A stretch of 64,000 nt of DNA from an uncultured Clostridia bacterium (lineage in GTDB: Bacteria; Bacillota; Clostridia; Christensenellales; UBA1242). Shown here one piece after another: positions 29,901 through 37,300 of this stretch (the stretch's first letter is position 1; the number at the start of each line of letters is the position of its first letter). A program made the translations under genes and the position numbers. The notes under the pieces were generated by a model, which did no database searches, was not told the origin of the DNA, and saw only the letters and a program-made list of their open reading frames with translations. The stretch lies in the NCBI GenBank assembly GCA_934757845.1, contig CAKVLQ010000001.1, positions 1 to 64,000 of the forward strand. The letters run 5' to 3'.

Positions 29901-32900
29901 CTTTGTTCGACCTACAATAAGATATTTTGGAGAAGAACAATTTAAATTGCCAGAAAATAATGAAGAATATCAAATTTCAACAGCATTTGAATTGTGGTAT
30001 TGGTCAAAATTTGTTTGTGGAAAAGAAAACGTTGACAAAGATGTTGCATTAACAAACGATATAGACATGACTGGTTACACATGGCAAACCCCTGCAAAAT
30101 TTGATAAAACCTTTAATGGAAATTTCCACACAATAACAAACCTAGTTATTGAAAAACGAGAAGATGGAAACTCCCAATTATGGGGCTTTGTTGGACAAAA
30201 TAACGGAACAATTCAAAGTATTAACTTTGAAAATGCTAGTATTAAGATAGAAACTGAAAGTGAACAAATTAAGATAGAAACTGAAAGTGAACAATCTGAT
30301 TTTGCAGAAAATGTTTATGTTTCTATTGTTGCGGGCATAAATAACGGAACAATTCAAAGCATTTTGGTAGGTCAAGTTGGCGAAAGCAATCGCACAATTT
30401 CTATCTATAGTAAAACAGGAACTTTGCAAGGCGGATTGGAGCAACTAAATTTAAGAGTTGGAGTTATTGCCGCTAACAACAGTGGTGAAGGTAAAATTCA
30501 AGATGTTGAAGTTATAAATTTGAGTGATAGTGCAATTTATTCTGATATTCAAATAACCAAACCAGTCACACAATTCAGACCTAACAATGTTTTGGTTGAA
30601 CTTGGTGGTATTGTTGGATTAAATGAAGGATCAATAGATTCAGCGTATTATTTGTCATCAGTAATTTCTAAATTGACAAATTCAAACATGTATGGACTTA
30701 CTGGAATTTCAGATGACTTAGCTGGTGATGGTAGTGCGCAACTTGCGGGTGAGTTGCTTTATGGATTATATTCTCAAGCAAAACAACATGTTGGGCAAAT
30801 TGTTGGACAAAATAATAAAGGAACGATTGATAACTGTTACTCTCCAACAGGTGACGAATTTAAATATATTGCAACCCAAAACTTATTGAGCTCAATTGCA
30901 ATTGGGAAAGCTACGTCAATTGCACAAGGAAATGTTGATCAAATAAAACGAATAGCTAACTTTGCAAAATTTGGTCTTGTTGCCACTATAGATACGATTA
31001 AATGGATTAAACTTGCAAAGACGGCAAAAAACGCTTTGTCGCTTGGGAAAGCTGCGGGGGCTGGTGCTAAAGCTGCTTTGGGTCCGATTGGATGGATTAT
31101 ATTATGTGTTGATGTTGCTACCGCGGCGTCTCAATATTTCATTAATCAGGCAAGTTTTGAAAGTTCATTTAACCATCATGGAATAGGTGGTATGCCTGGC
31201 GATGCATTAAGTATTTCAAATTCGGACAATGAAATTTATATAAAACAATATTGGCAAGGCTTTGAGAATATTGAAATATGTTCCGCAGTTAGAAGTTTAG
31301 AAAAAATGCCTTATAATAAATCATTTAAAAACTTAAGTTCATCATTAGTCGCTCCAAAACAAGAAAATGGCATTTATTATGTTTATAATGTTAATGAACT
31401 TGCTTATGCATTAACTAAACTAAATGGTGCGACAATAGAACTTATGGACAACATTGATATGACAACAAAAGTTTGGGACGAAGAAGGCGAAAACGGACTA
31501 AAGACAATTAATAAATTAACTATTATTGATAATGGCTTTAAGATTGTTTATGGAAGCAATACAAATTTTGCAACAAAATTCACTACAGCAGAATATAGTT
31601 CTGATTTGTTAAAACAAAATTCAAAAGATGCAAATGAATACGGAAAATTTGAATCAGTTTCAAAAAATCAAAATCAAGTTGCAATGGAAAAATTTGAAGG
31701 AGTATTTGAAAAAGTATGGAAAAAAGAATTTGCAAATACACATTCAGAAGCCGAGGCTGAAAGTGAATATAAAAATCAAGGAATAATAACCACCTTATCG
31801 AGCGGACAAAAATTATACAAAGTTGATTATGCAGAGCAATTGGAAGTTATTGCTGATGCAATGGCAACATACACAATAAATAAACAGTCTTTGCATAAAG
31901 GCATAAATTTTAGCGGTTGCACTATAGAAATAAGGTCTGACTTAACAATGCCAGAAACTATGATTTCTTTAAATCAATTTATTTATGATAAAGACGGAAC
32001 AACAAAAGCACCAAGTTTTGTAGTTTCAGATTCAAATTCAAATACGATTGAGCTTGATGATGAACAAAGCAGGTATGAAGCTTTTGCGGGAACTTTAAAA
32101 GGCTATAATCACACAATAACTATTAATAAAAATCAAAATTTAATCTATTCAAGTTTGGGAACAATTCAAGATATTGTGATTGATGCCACAAAAGTGAAAA
32201 CAATTTCAACAAGTCAAAATCTTGGAAGTTTGGGTGTTATGATTAATTTTGGCACCATGAAAAACATTAAACTAAAAACTGCCGAAAAGCTAACCTTTGA
32301 GCAAAAGATTTCATTTGCGGATAGTCTTGAAACCCCGAGCGAAAAATTAATAGTTTCATCTAATACCAATGCCGTGACACAATTTGGTTTATTTAGTGCT
32401 ATTAATGATGGAAAAATTATAAATTGTTCTTTTAATAATGAAATTATTAATATAAAATATTCTTTGGACATTGATTGGGAAAGTGGCTTAAAAGAAGCTA
32501 TAGAAGACATGAAAAAACAAACAGATGATGAAACATATTCAAATCTAGATTATTATAATTACACAACAAGGCAACTTGCATGGAGTATTAATGCTGGAAT
32601 AATTTCTGGTGCGAATATCGGTTCAATTAACAATGTTAATATTTATAAAACTGAAATGCGCTTTATTTTGCCTGAAGATCAAGAAATTAAATATAATATA
32701 AAAAATGGCGAAAATGACCAAGAAATAACTGCAAAAACCTTGTTTATGTTGAATGTTGGCTTTATTAGTGGAAGAAATGAGTATTCACATGAAATGGCAA
32801 CTGATAAAGAAAGGCTTGATCTTATAAATATTAAGATTATTGGAAGTAAATTAATTACTAAAAATAAATTTTTTGGTGCTGTTGGTTTGATTTCGGGTTA

Positions 32901-34044
32901 TAGCAGTCTAGGTTTTAAAAAATGCAAAGTTTTAGATTCAAATATAAATATAAATTCAAATGATGCAAGTAATGTTGCTAAAGGAAGTTTATGTGGAAGC
33001 ATTTCACCTTCAATATTTTCTATAAATAAAGTGGTTATGCAGGATAATATTTATGAAAGACAAGTGGAAATTTTTTCAGCATATATTCCAACAGTTGCCG
33101 AGATTATTTCTTCTGAAACAAATTGGTTTGGTGAAACTATAGAAATTAAAGTCGGCGCTAAAAATCAAAAATTGCGCATTTGTGATGATAAAGGCAATGA
33201 TGGAGATATCTATGTAAGCAAAATTTCTTATGGAGAAGGCGATGGAGCTCAAAGTATATTTGCGGAATTCTTCTATATATATAACAACTTGGGAAAGGCT
33301 GAAACTCAATATAATATTCCACTTGCTGGCTTTGGAACACGTGCAGTTGCAACTAATTATGACAATACAACAGAGTTAACAATTTCGCTTGATAATAGTT
33401 CAAAAAATTCAACCGTATTAACCCTAAAAGCATATATAGAAAACAATGTTAATGGAACGATAATTCCTGAGACTTGGTTTGAAGGAAAGCCAAATGTTAA
33501 ACTTAAATTGACTTTATTGGACAATAGTGGCAAAATTTTAAAAGATGATGACGGAAACGAAATTTACTGCTATGCAACTGACGGAACTGAAGTTTATATC
33601 TCTGATGGCAAGTCTATTAAAGATTTTGTTAAACTTGCATTGGTGGATATTGACAGCGGAGAAGTGATTGAGAAGTTATCTGGACTTGAAAATCAAACCA
33701 TTACAATTAATGGCGTAAAATTTGTTGGGGATATTAGTTATGCTACTAGTGCAACAGAAGTTATAAATGACGGCAAGGTTGTTGGGCTTAAACTTGTTGT
33801 GACCTATTCAAATCTTTCTTATAATGTTAATTATAATGAAAAGCAGACTCTAAAACAATTTTTCAGTGATAAACATGGTTTTACAATTACGGATAGTAGT
33901 GGAACAGCGTTAGTTGATGGCGATTTAGGAATGACCATTGATGAAAGTTTTAATGATAAAAGATATAAAGCAAACTATTCATTTACAAAAGACGGGAAAA
34001 CTTATACGATTAATGGCATAAACTTAATTTTTAATCAACTTTAA
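14938..34044 (+). CDS. Giant surface lipoprotein, 6368 residues, Ig-like and GLUG/beta-helix modules
   Basis: The signal peptide MKLKKILTILIFSVLSLTGV ends in lipobox VFFGC (Cys24), so the protein should be tethered to the outer face of the membrane. Residues about 25-965 form Ig-like (BIG-type) beta domains. The first beta-helix starts near 968 and carries GLUG-like repeats (FGGLVAVNTGEIVGNF, VGGLVGETKAVLSLMAVYS). A second Ig-like block spans about 1475-2270. Further beta-helix modules start near 2274, 2702, 3276, 3858, 4185, 4562, 5005, 5478 and 5623. Each opens with an NYxLxNDIDL-like element and a G-x-L-x-G-N-x-x-x-I turn. A helical hydrophobic island lies at 5318-5404. The C-terminal 250 residues are Ig-like again. 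No sorting motif or enzyme site is seen. Such folds suit adhesion or binding of large glycans. AGGAG is 9 bases before the ATG. There is no frameshift over 19 kb. Confidence 0.9.
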   Translation: MKLKKILTILIFSVLSLTGVFFGCKDKYKDFKISVNGESEITLYSGGSQSDDYPKSQTVSINIENAPNNNCRILSYSVSQNNIVTVEELKSSSENVKQYLITALDNISVNRPTTVITFRSLEGNRECSLKVNVEIPIQSLTVSKNYTPYAVNDNKPYYIDISKAFNFMPANTTQRNIEFELVDETLKDYVSVSKEGAITISENYFDQEKVESTFQIKAKSADNEALQSVTLDVNVLRDITFDDITLSYVVDGVKNAFSGKVENDNSEIKSIDELISNGINLASNWDNRRNSEFLVEIKQTFGLTLQQINVGFERFSLTNALIEQMNNGDNRTAKFNIYSTNPGKDEMVLEISYKQVADYSKQIKIPLNVLEYPISLVVNNNVSKISYDIFDFYKTNSKGEEFNVVVEKSGAYDRTFKVGLTPEDFDLIEVYYLDEMLSFEDLTSRTFNSGTRLFIKAKDVTDETKPINIKFYSNILQKDNEGNLVVISENLVKEISLNLIPGIKSLNFDANFDNDKYYLDKDSKVGLEIPFVVNNGVTSLSNYVSLEIVKGANLVDIEKDGNSFVLKGKGICGDVEFYLKSNNGLETSTKKLFVYSGYKKDGEKFELILNSNNIKTVQQQNNNGTVELKYYIGTTFGKNNANFKISNPQKASIYNVVAQSNNEAINVAVLNKDELTFSLVATQNVDEPVTISVIIQVYKDFEEINNSNEIYDDIEINPLFEINTYKPLTSVTFKNGELSDSVSLIDGEALDIDSLDKKMNMLDIESMINLVGDTKNIKVKYNMPNYLIEDEYEAIYDNEGNKIGISNKVVEEHDYHRQKANGVFDKLYFHTAKNHKFVNNQLVFGITIEISDLDGSNEAYLLTLKVVLNLQVEPEEVVIKNENGYIYINNTDLDFAKIDAEVVGKNGKEATNKALSYEIKEGSSVSVDENGVLTAVSAGITKIRVYAKASKYSENGDYSKYADIYAIVADGSKSYPYLLTNENQILDDKYYCLANNIVLNQTITCSIEGLNGKNVYAKYSTALSENSVYNLIFNGTGSVFDKANEADIENLNIVYNQNQITINSDFGLIAKENKGTIKNVNLIINNLQINIEDTSDENFNVGLMFATNSGTIQNCSVASVANETASVVLNSVESETASVDLKGKKKSCNFGGLVAVNTGEIVGNFNFLSNNISGVINLKIVDNMIDNIVDDAAQKHILGGLVAQNSGTILGIKVDANITSTATIVGGLVGKFVSENNENKEYKNLYFSGNIIASNADFVGGIAGVVESKTSFNLVFAEFVDSADYLETSKAVGGLIGGIAENAETDIAFSYSKGFATNAEYNLKGNIVGGLVGETKAVLSLMAVYSDVKLALYNENSVGGAFVGNMNNDIEVENAYSYSTGSQSLIAKRESGKLTLNKVYSTTCSQKEQNGDEFKYFYDKTNYINAISQKYEESGKTDQFVFNDDKYFRYSSLENGGRPYLVYNEADGYKKLMTIVSTNINANLIVKNKVGSSGNYIYGATNDIIVVDDGVLNKAVIYYKNNLEFNISDIININVTPSDAIKDFIISSSNNEVISFVKNAFGQTLKINGKGNCVITISARHNQNIKTYVYFSVIDQIEKFTFEENITISNKSTKQIDYELTQKTTQNGVMFKMTENNDKILVNNMAFTENQIFCFDSRILITGLDVFEKTTSMTVAPFVVVRFGNEVYNFVDETKQKEIKINVVNNATVISSTVNYFAIPENETVRFEVFVDSGSSNQSLEFESLDGETLSEYFEFKVEKQEIDSTKNQTIFEVTVKANNVNLSNDKLFNIKISHKIGENINENIYETLRILLKSSKLKGVELNHYSSTVYYYNNYDFIINKETTPSFVITKGNLGVLSINLYPSFANIRDIEISSSIINGNRVNFSQLALTENNALTVVPHKANLYNGIKLKISKEEIEKNGGNIYVSTLLSSNVLDDTIFTITVSCYYGFGQKYEPVTLDLKAKALTTIILSNPNGSDNYYVPKGATTSFNINAINMDEDFKVDLSNFEFYVGENQLKLTDLKDASGLTYYVDPVGKSLFGFKIENNKLVVFSDLMNARNTALTIKPVYETKINGKTTKNEGVEIVVKVVDFVVNDVFAENSESGILTNFLGNSTMLKADFDADYCLDIFYRNENDVAIEKYSYTNENGEEITVSFDTTKRQLELSNIMLKIKALKEQISKSNYSWNIITKNSTGNLIYNNIKDSTNYSNFVVSVDADGYYNVYGKVISENRMMLKVNLSYENGLVTLKQNADNELTSEFVLNIKSNSSLDNPIPISTSEEFLTKMEDGGNYILLNDITLPASFGGIDAKILSFDGNNKTINIAGFSLSSANQTSLGLFNTIDENAIVKNVTINILPTLFYADEYHYGLNVNAQACENLNFGVLCGTNEGVITNCKIINNNYKLVNNENVYKEIYINVNAVEDSNINVGALVGENNGYITHSSVGDNNSNSRIAIMSKAVIGGLCAVNNNKIASSFVVNIAIYNNSKTKITAGFVATNSNNSQITTSYVQGYADKPNEVKTSLTDGGIFANGYVGGFVATNDGKIKDCYANLQITTNKRSSGFVYDNSNGNVETSISASTASNSTQSFRYFIGNNEENIVLNNQGVKYCYYIAGEDKNGGEGEYDEPANAISSFDDASFYEGFICDGSSSSVWEFNKNSMPKPVDANQKIVSERKLLNAANSKTTEKYEYIYINNDIGSINNPIIVSTTEQFFEALTSENNLYSYYYAGKVQKTQINYKHISVVKDLDLSKIIDKNNNEINTTNEVQKLQDIIFAGNLNGNGMLFENITITAKNDKVKYSSFGLFKQIGVEATYNSRGEIKNSYLDSDNCSVIKNVNFEIDGISATITRNVGTLSGEVINSKLYNINIYSNNNVSVEGNNIVGGVAGRISGNSFVKGVSSNLGVKATFENKTTNYEYNAPQSAKVYANASGIIQDDLNQNVNIVGGLFGVVDIYTTKIENFVQKAGTNSYYVDAKIVRSNDFVETNANIQFTTASGDIRIIGDVVGGMFGYVESGSKIYDARFVLNESNSQNLIANYAVGGICGINKGFITYSTVETGLTRQREIDKLDSYTTSYLFSNSENKAKFVGGLVGILKDGYLSYSYNKANIIATKSQFVGAAVGAFENAKMNYVYANAYLEAQKEVSENGLVTTQKGYAGFVGTITSFENQSFISHAVSILRNKETTADGFDIASMVGYNNADDASIVGEYSNNVNSITGGKEISEAKINGYEYQDYINQSSSTFSGYSSSSDENAHWVRTKDLDTYYRLSYNKKGAIKEIGSEDDLRNLTKNGTYTLTSDIYLTRVWDPISEFNGELSSAKRKDRKDGQSEYYIIYNLTINNKSKNVANDVGFFASLGEKAQINDITFVVGSNYKDPGDGSDPTETDTNWDNGTTRGIKIFNSNSTAHNLGVLSGKANGSTITNFTLKIADSAEDVIYTNLDVVGGVIGDATDVKIISSAGAENGNGVCLDNIKMKRDSNKKVSQNDGKDIYFGGVIGKANGCEIKNVNFNNQVKISNLQNIPNNNTYIGAVCGYSELCDISNVLVANEDKTQITLSHTTDYKSFGELESKIYCAVISGYAKGTSAKNINIEHTNVLIENNYTNLSEIYAGTIFGANNKLNNFPNDIQDVVIKSTTNLTINDSSTDFRNNNGSKINYIGGLCGYSEEGNIKNVNSALNLNFTSAEKTGSTFFGGIVGKNGEIDGGTTVAGSNISNVICKRTLTLRHKSQKVYAGGLCGYNLTTKVKSNNVENSLFIGSLKYFCNNLNFVGGIVGNNGDLKNGNQEDKENYQDCYFIEDLSLTPSRSVEYGTAISYAKFVKMIENKSILTDDFSAYKNDEDIVESAGETIKFVEGSIYNPIEINSKADFIASDEENSLKNGKYYLLNDNLDLTNENTISEINGNIIGNGHEIKVSKGFADKVNSDAILADLIFNLAGTGETYNNKEFVETSFIVAKNNSGVIYNCVVKGNITESSTKIAPVAIENHGFINVVTSLALIIAKGANASDAGVSGFVCENSGVIYNSLAVGTIEVINMGSNYSVYAKIKESNKISGFVLSNKDIITNCASGVTLPLMIKDADETDALNTTFKNSSSGTISNCVVDFYANGNYKEPSPSEGIVYTDNLNVEIVAKFSTNLWQKEVAGVIYGYRYPVLSIFKETSENGEENEFLKKIEEVLNTTETKNNKVYHKVNNFSSLRNVIDLLQNDENIENVNIKLENSFIGSVQKEEVDKQIYDTIYNSTICITKPFTLDGNNCVIYNYSLQNESKDDDAYLGLFWSNVDAKVATSGSNITINRNIIIENLALKNANIKINPIKQTGTDGANDEAIKNIYVGGFVAKASCGVRISGCYIDGKIECSEKTASKYDPDSTIVIGGIAGDLSEGGRIENCVSKLNIEADYLTASMECNEGIVNKSGYIAYVGGIAGNTSYVEINNNYVFGNVSISSVKELKMGGIAGKWANKSGSNNVMLGQVYYKGAYLGYFADSASDDKFFYNVNAIVGECDGTGSGNLYNEGITLTKDNKIASISNVQTIIDKANNITNNSFVSNTNIFEKPVYEILDDTNQLKVLNDNTTYIIPYSGTSNILFNENQKRDLTNTTIIFANPAKVSVTKNIFDTLTNCAISNLTICADNGLTTSALANKIETTKLYNITVENIYFSRTTGTSTQGENSAKDNHLTIGGVVDYAVSSMLFNVKVNKGRIEANFKGETSDAKTLSVGGIVGYGKQTLLSSCENSATITTSFDGITRNDDFIISTAGLMGQSTAGYIFGSTNSGLVYAKNLKDQKIVIQTAGITNTYSSGNVISFCKNSEKIKGVNTYKNQSVKNYVAGISAYDGSIDGSVGDTISYCYNSNNITAISSTTGSTNDVATGIGGASVYYSYFMGGVVSSSKIYTLTCSNAFYSYSLGSGYTAGQKGGSNLSLAGGDYSTSVGTDTILAGISDAEKDQRKEHWFVTISKNNTDLVVLPVADTTRTDDKGNKIPDWADTTLQSNFVRPTIRYFGEEQFKLPENNEEYQISTAFELWYWSKFVCGKENVDKDVALTNDIDMTGYTWQTPAKFDKTFNGNFHTITNLVIEKREDGNSQLWGFVGQNNGTIQSINFENASIKIETESEQIKIETESEQSDFAENVYVSIVAGINNGTIQSILVGQVGESNRTISIYSKTGTLQGGLEQLNLRVGVIAANNSGEGKIQDVEVINLSDSAIYSDIQITKPVTQFRPNNVLVELGGIVGLNEGSIDSAYYLSSVISKLTNSNMYGLTGISDDLAGDGSAQLAGELLYGLYSQAKQHVGQIVGQNNKGTIDNCYSPTGDEFKYIATQNLLSSIAIGKATSIAQGNVDQIKRIANFAKFGLVATIDTIKWIKLAKTAKNALSLGKAAGAGAKAALGPIGWIILCVDVATAASQYFINQASFESSFNHHGIGGMPGDALSISNSDNEIYIKQYWQGFENIEICSAVRSLEKMPYNKSFKNLSSSLVAPKQENGIYYVYNVNELAYALTKLNGATIELMDNIDMTTKVWDEEGENGLKTINKLTIIDNGFKIVYGSNTNFATKFTTAEYSSDLLKQNSKDANEYGKFESVSKNQNQVAMEKFEGVFEKVWKKEFANTHSEAEAESEYKNQGIITTLSSGQKLYKVDYAEQLEVIADAMATYTINKQSLHKGINFSGCTIEIRSDLTMPETMISLNQFIYDKDGTTKAPSFVVSDSNSNTIELDDEQSRYEAFAGTLKGYNHTITINKNQNLIYSSLGTIQDIVIDATKVKTISTSQNLGSLGVMINFGTMKNIKLKTAEKLTFEQKISFADSLETPSEKLIVSSNTNAVTQFGLFSAINDGKIINCSFNNEIINIKYSLDIDWESGLKEAIEDMKKQTDDETYSNLDYYNYTTRQLAWSINAGIISGANIGSINNVNIYKTEMRFILPEDQEIKYNIKNGENDQEITAKTLFMLNVGFISGRNEYSHEMATDKERLDLINIKIIGSKLITKNKFFGAVGLISGYSSLGFKKCKVLDSNININSNDASNVAKGSLCGSISPSIFSINKVVMQDNIYERQVEIFSAYIPTVAEIISSETNWFGETIEIKVGAKNQKLRICDDKGNDGDIYVSKISYGEGDGAQSIFAEFFYIYNNLGKAETQYNIPLAGFGTRAVATNYDNTTELTISLDNSSKNSTVLTLKAYIENNVNGTIIPETWFEGKPNVKLKLTLLDNSGKILKDDDGNEIYCYATDGTEVYISDGKSIKDFVKLALVDIDSGEVIEKLSGLENQTITINGVKFVGDISYATSATEVINDGKVVGLKLVVTYSNLSYNVNYNEKQTLKQFFSDKHGFTITDSSGTALVDGDLGMTIDESFNDKRYKANYSFTKDGKTYTINGINLIFNQL
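30241..30294 (+). repeat. Perfect 27-base tandem duplication inside the giant gene
   Basis: Two exact head-to-tail copies of a 27-base unit, each encoding IKIETESEQ. It stays in frame and adds nine residues to a beta-helix coil. Confidence 0.95.
30889..31149 (+). other. Helical hydrophobic island within the beta-helix protein
   Basis: Residues 5318-5404 of the 6368-residue protein. They are Ala/Gly/Ile-rich and predicted helical, unlike the beta-rich surroundings. The segment runs from IGKATSIAQGNVDQIKRIA through KWIKLAKTAKNALSLGKAAG to ALGPIGWIILCVDVATAASQ. The DNA also has locally higher GC. It is long enough to cross a membrane or form a helical hairpin. Its role is unknown. Confidence 0.6.
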
Positions 34045-34062
34045 AGCAAACAAAAAAAACAA

Positions 34063-34102
34063 TTTGTGCCTTGCAAAAAGAAATTTTATGCAAGGCCACA
34101 AA
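34063..34102 (+). terminator. Terminator-like hairpin after the first giant gene
   Basis: TTTGTG-CCTTGCA (34063-34075) pairs with TGCAAGGCCACAAA (34089-34102) with one bulged base; the T-run that follows is short. No convincing promoter was found between it and the next giant gene, although TATAAT occurs at 34130-34135. Confidence 0.55.
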
Positions 34103-34320
34103 TGGTTTTAAAAAACTAAAAAAAATTGATATAATATTAAAAACCATGCAAATGGGCGTAAAACAAACTTACTTTTCTTGTTTTGAAAATTAAAAATGTA
34201 TCAATTAATTACAAATATACTAAACAATAAAACTAAATGAAAAATAAAAAACATTAAAACAAAAATATACAAATTATATGCAAAAAAAGACAAAATTAGC
34301 AAAAACTAATAGGAGAAATT

Positions 34321-37300
34321 ATGAAACTTAAAAAAGTTATTTTATCGGTTTTAATAATATTGCTTGGGCTAACGGGCTCTCTTTTTGGGTGTCAGGTTAA
34401 GCCCCTTGAATTATATACTGTGGTGGATAAACAAGAGGTTTCAAAAATTTCTCTTTATATTTTGTCTTCTAATTTGGGCGAAAGCCAAACTGGACAAGAA
34501 CAAGAAGACAATCAAACAAGCGAAGAAGACCAAACAGATGAAAAAACAGACAAAAAAACAATTTTTGTTTGTGCAAAAAACGCAAACGATATGTTTAATA
34601 AAGGTTTAGATATTAGTTTTAGTGAAGCAAACATTGTGTCTTGCACGCTAAATAAAGCTGAAACCGAAAAAGCCGAAGATGCCTACGCTTTTGACATTGT
34701 GGCATATAGGGCAAAAAATGTTATAATTACTTTTGAAACAAAAGACAAAAAAACCAAAACTGTTTTGGAAGTTGAAGTTTTGCAAGATTGTGAAAAAATT
34801 GAAAAAAACATACATAGTGAAAACTTTGTAATTAAGGGTGAAAACAAGCAACTATCAAGCACTATTGTAAATTTTTATCCAACCACTACCACAAACAAAA
34901 ATTTGAAGTTTAAATTAAGGCAAGATTATGAGGGCAAAGGAATAACTTTGTCAGAAGACGGATTTTTAAGTTTTGATGAAAATTTTGATGCTAGTTTAAC
35001 AGAATTTTATGTTAACATCACTCATGAAAATCATGAAACTGCAGGCGATAATGCTGGAAATTTTGTTGTAGAAGATATTAAATTTGATATTTTAAGCCCA
35101 GTGGAAGACATTGTGGCAATAGATTCTCAAACTGACCCAAATGGCAATTTTGCAAAAATTTCAAGCCTAGAATTTGCAACAAATTTGGAAGGAACAAATT
35201 TTAATTTTAGAACCATTGCAATTAAAAAACTTCTTAAAGATAACAGCATAGAAAATATTGGTGATAGTTTTAAGATTGAATATTATTTGAAAAATGAAGC
35301 GGAAAAACTTGTTAGCATTGAAGAAGTTGAAAATTTTGAATTAACAATTTCGCAAAATGGACGGGACGGACAAGACACTCTTGTTGTGAAAGTTGTGAAT
35401 TTGTTATATCCTTCATACTTTTCAAACGAATATGAAATTAACATTGTTGTAAAAACTTATCCAAACTATATAACAATTAATGGTCAAAAGAACTTTGACG
35501 AAGTTGCTTTGTATGACAATGGACTTTCAAAAGAACTTGAAATTAAAGTTAGTGAAAGTTACAATACAAACTTTAAAATTTTAAGCATACAAAGCGATAA
35601 AATTTCGCTTAAATATAAAAACGGAGTTAGCGTTCAATCTACTGACATTATCGAAAGTGGAACTACACTTGTGCTATCTTGTGCTGAATATATTGATTTT
35701 GGAACTCAAAATGAAATTTCTACGCAATTTCAAATAATCAGCGAGGGGAACGATAACTTAAATGTTTGGATTAAAGTTAGAATAATTAAAAACCTTGTTG
35801 ATGCTGAAATTTATGATGCTGATGATAATAATCAAAATGATATTTCTGGCAATGACATTACATTATACAAAACCGATGTTTCTGGAAATAGCACTATTAA
35901 AAAATATGTTGTGAAATCAACTGGTAATGTTATTATTCCTGATTTTGATATTAATGTTGAAAATCCTAATGTTGTTAAACTTGAATCTATAAATAAACAG
36001 GAAAAAAGTTTTAGTTTAAAAGCCTTAACAACGGGCGAAAGTTTGATAACTGTTGTGTTTGACAATGGGCTTCAAAAATATTTTAATATCAATGTTTATA
36101 CTGCAATAAAAGATGTTGAGGTTTTGTTTAGCGATTATTCAAAAACATATAATATTGGAAATATAGAACAAACAACTGTCGAAAATAAAACTTTAACCAA
36201 GTATTCAATAAAGAATGGAACAAACAGCCAACTTTTGTTTGAAGCAAAAGATATTAATGGCAATATTGTTTATGACAAATATGTTATTAGTGCAGAATAT
36301 ATATTAACCTATAGTGACAATCAGCAAGAAAATTATATTGCAGTTTCAAGTGCGGATAACAAACTTTATGCACTTAAAACAACGCCAAGCAACGAGTATG
36401 TTAAGGTTACTTGCAATATAACGGCTTATGTTTATAATGATGGAAATTATGAACTAAAAACAAAGACAAAAGAATTTTTGGTTGAAGTTTATGAACCAAT
36501 TAAAAACATTATTTTGAGTGATGAATATATTACTCTTTACACACAAGATTCATTAGGATATGAAGACTATGACAAAGCAACCAAAGAAATAACTTTAACA
36601 ATTTTGCCCGCAAGTGCAACAAAAATTGATTATAAAAATCTTATTGACAAAACTGGAAATGAATATAAAAATATTCGAAAGAACTTTAATGAGGCAAATG
36701 TTGAATTTACACCACAAATTAATGAAAAAGGTTTAAAATTAACAATTACAGCAACTAAATTTTCTGATAACAGCAATAAACAGACCGAAACAGGAACTAT
36801 TACTTTTAGCATTCAAGAGTTTAATTTTGTTTACACAAAAAGAGTTACGGTTAAAGTAATGAAGGCTCAATCACCAGAAGGAATTTCGGTTGAAAATGTG
36901 TCACAACAAACAAATAATGAAGGAAAAATTGTTGATTATTTATATTTTAACCTTGGTTATGATAATGAAGGAATTAAGATCAATCCAAAAGTTTATCCAA
37001 TTTCTTGTTTAAACACTGATTATATATTTAAAATTGTAAGCGAAAGTGAAAATCAAGATGATATTATTAGTTTTGACAGAAACGAAAACACTGTAAAACC
37101 ATTAAAAGCGGGGAAATGCAAACTTATTTTAATGCCAAAAGGTTCAATAAAAAATCCTGATGAAATTTTAAGTTGGAAAGAGGGAAAGATAAAAGAGGAA
37201 AAGATAATTGAAATTGTTGTTGGTGATGGCGAAAGTGTTCCTTACAGAATTTCATCTAAAAACGAATTGATGAACTTGTGTGAAGAAACTGTTATTAATG

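Noticed and set aside
34130..34135. TATAAT before the second giant gene
   Set aside because: There is no -35 at 16-19 bases and the leader would be almost 190 bases; too weak to call.
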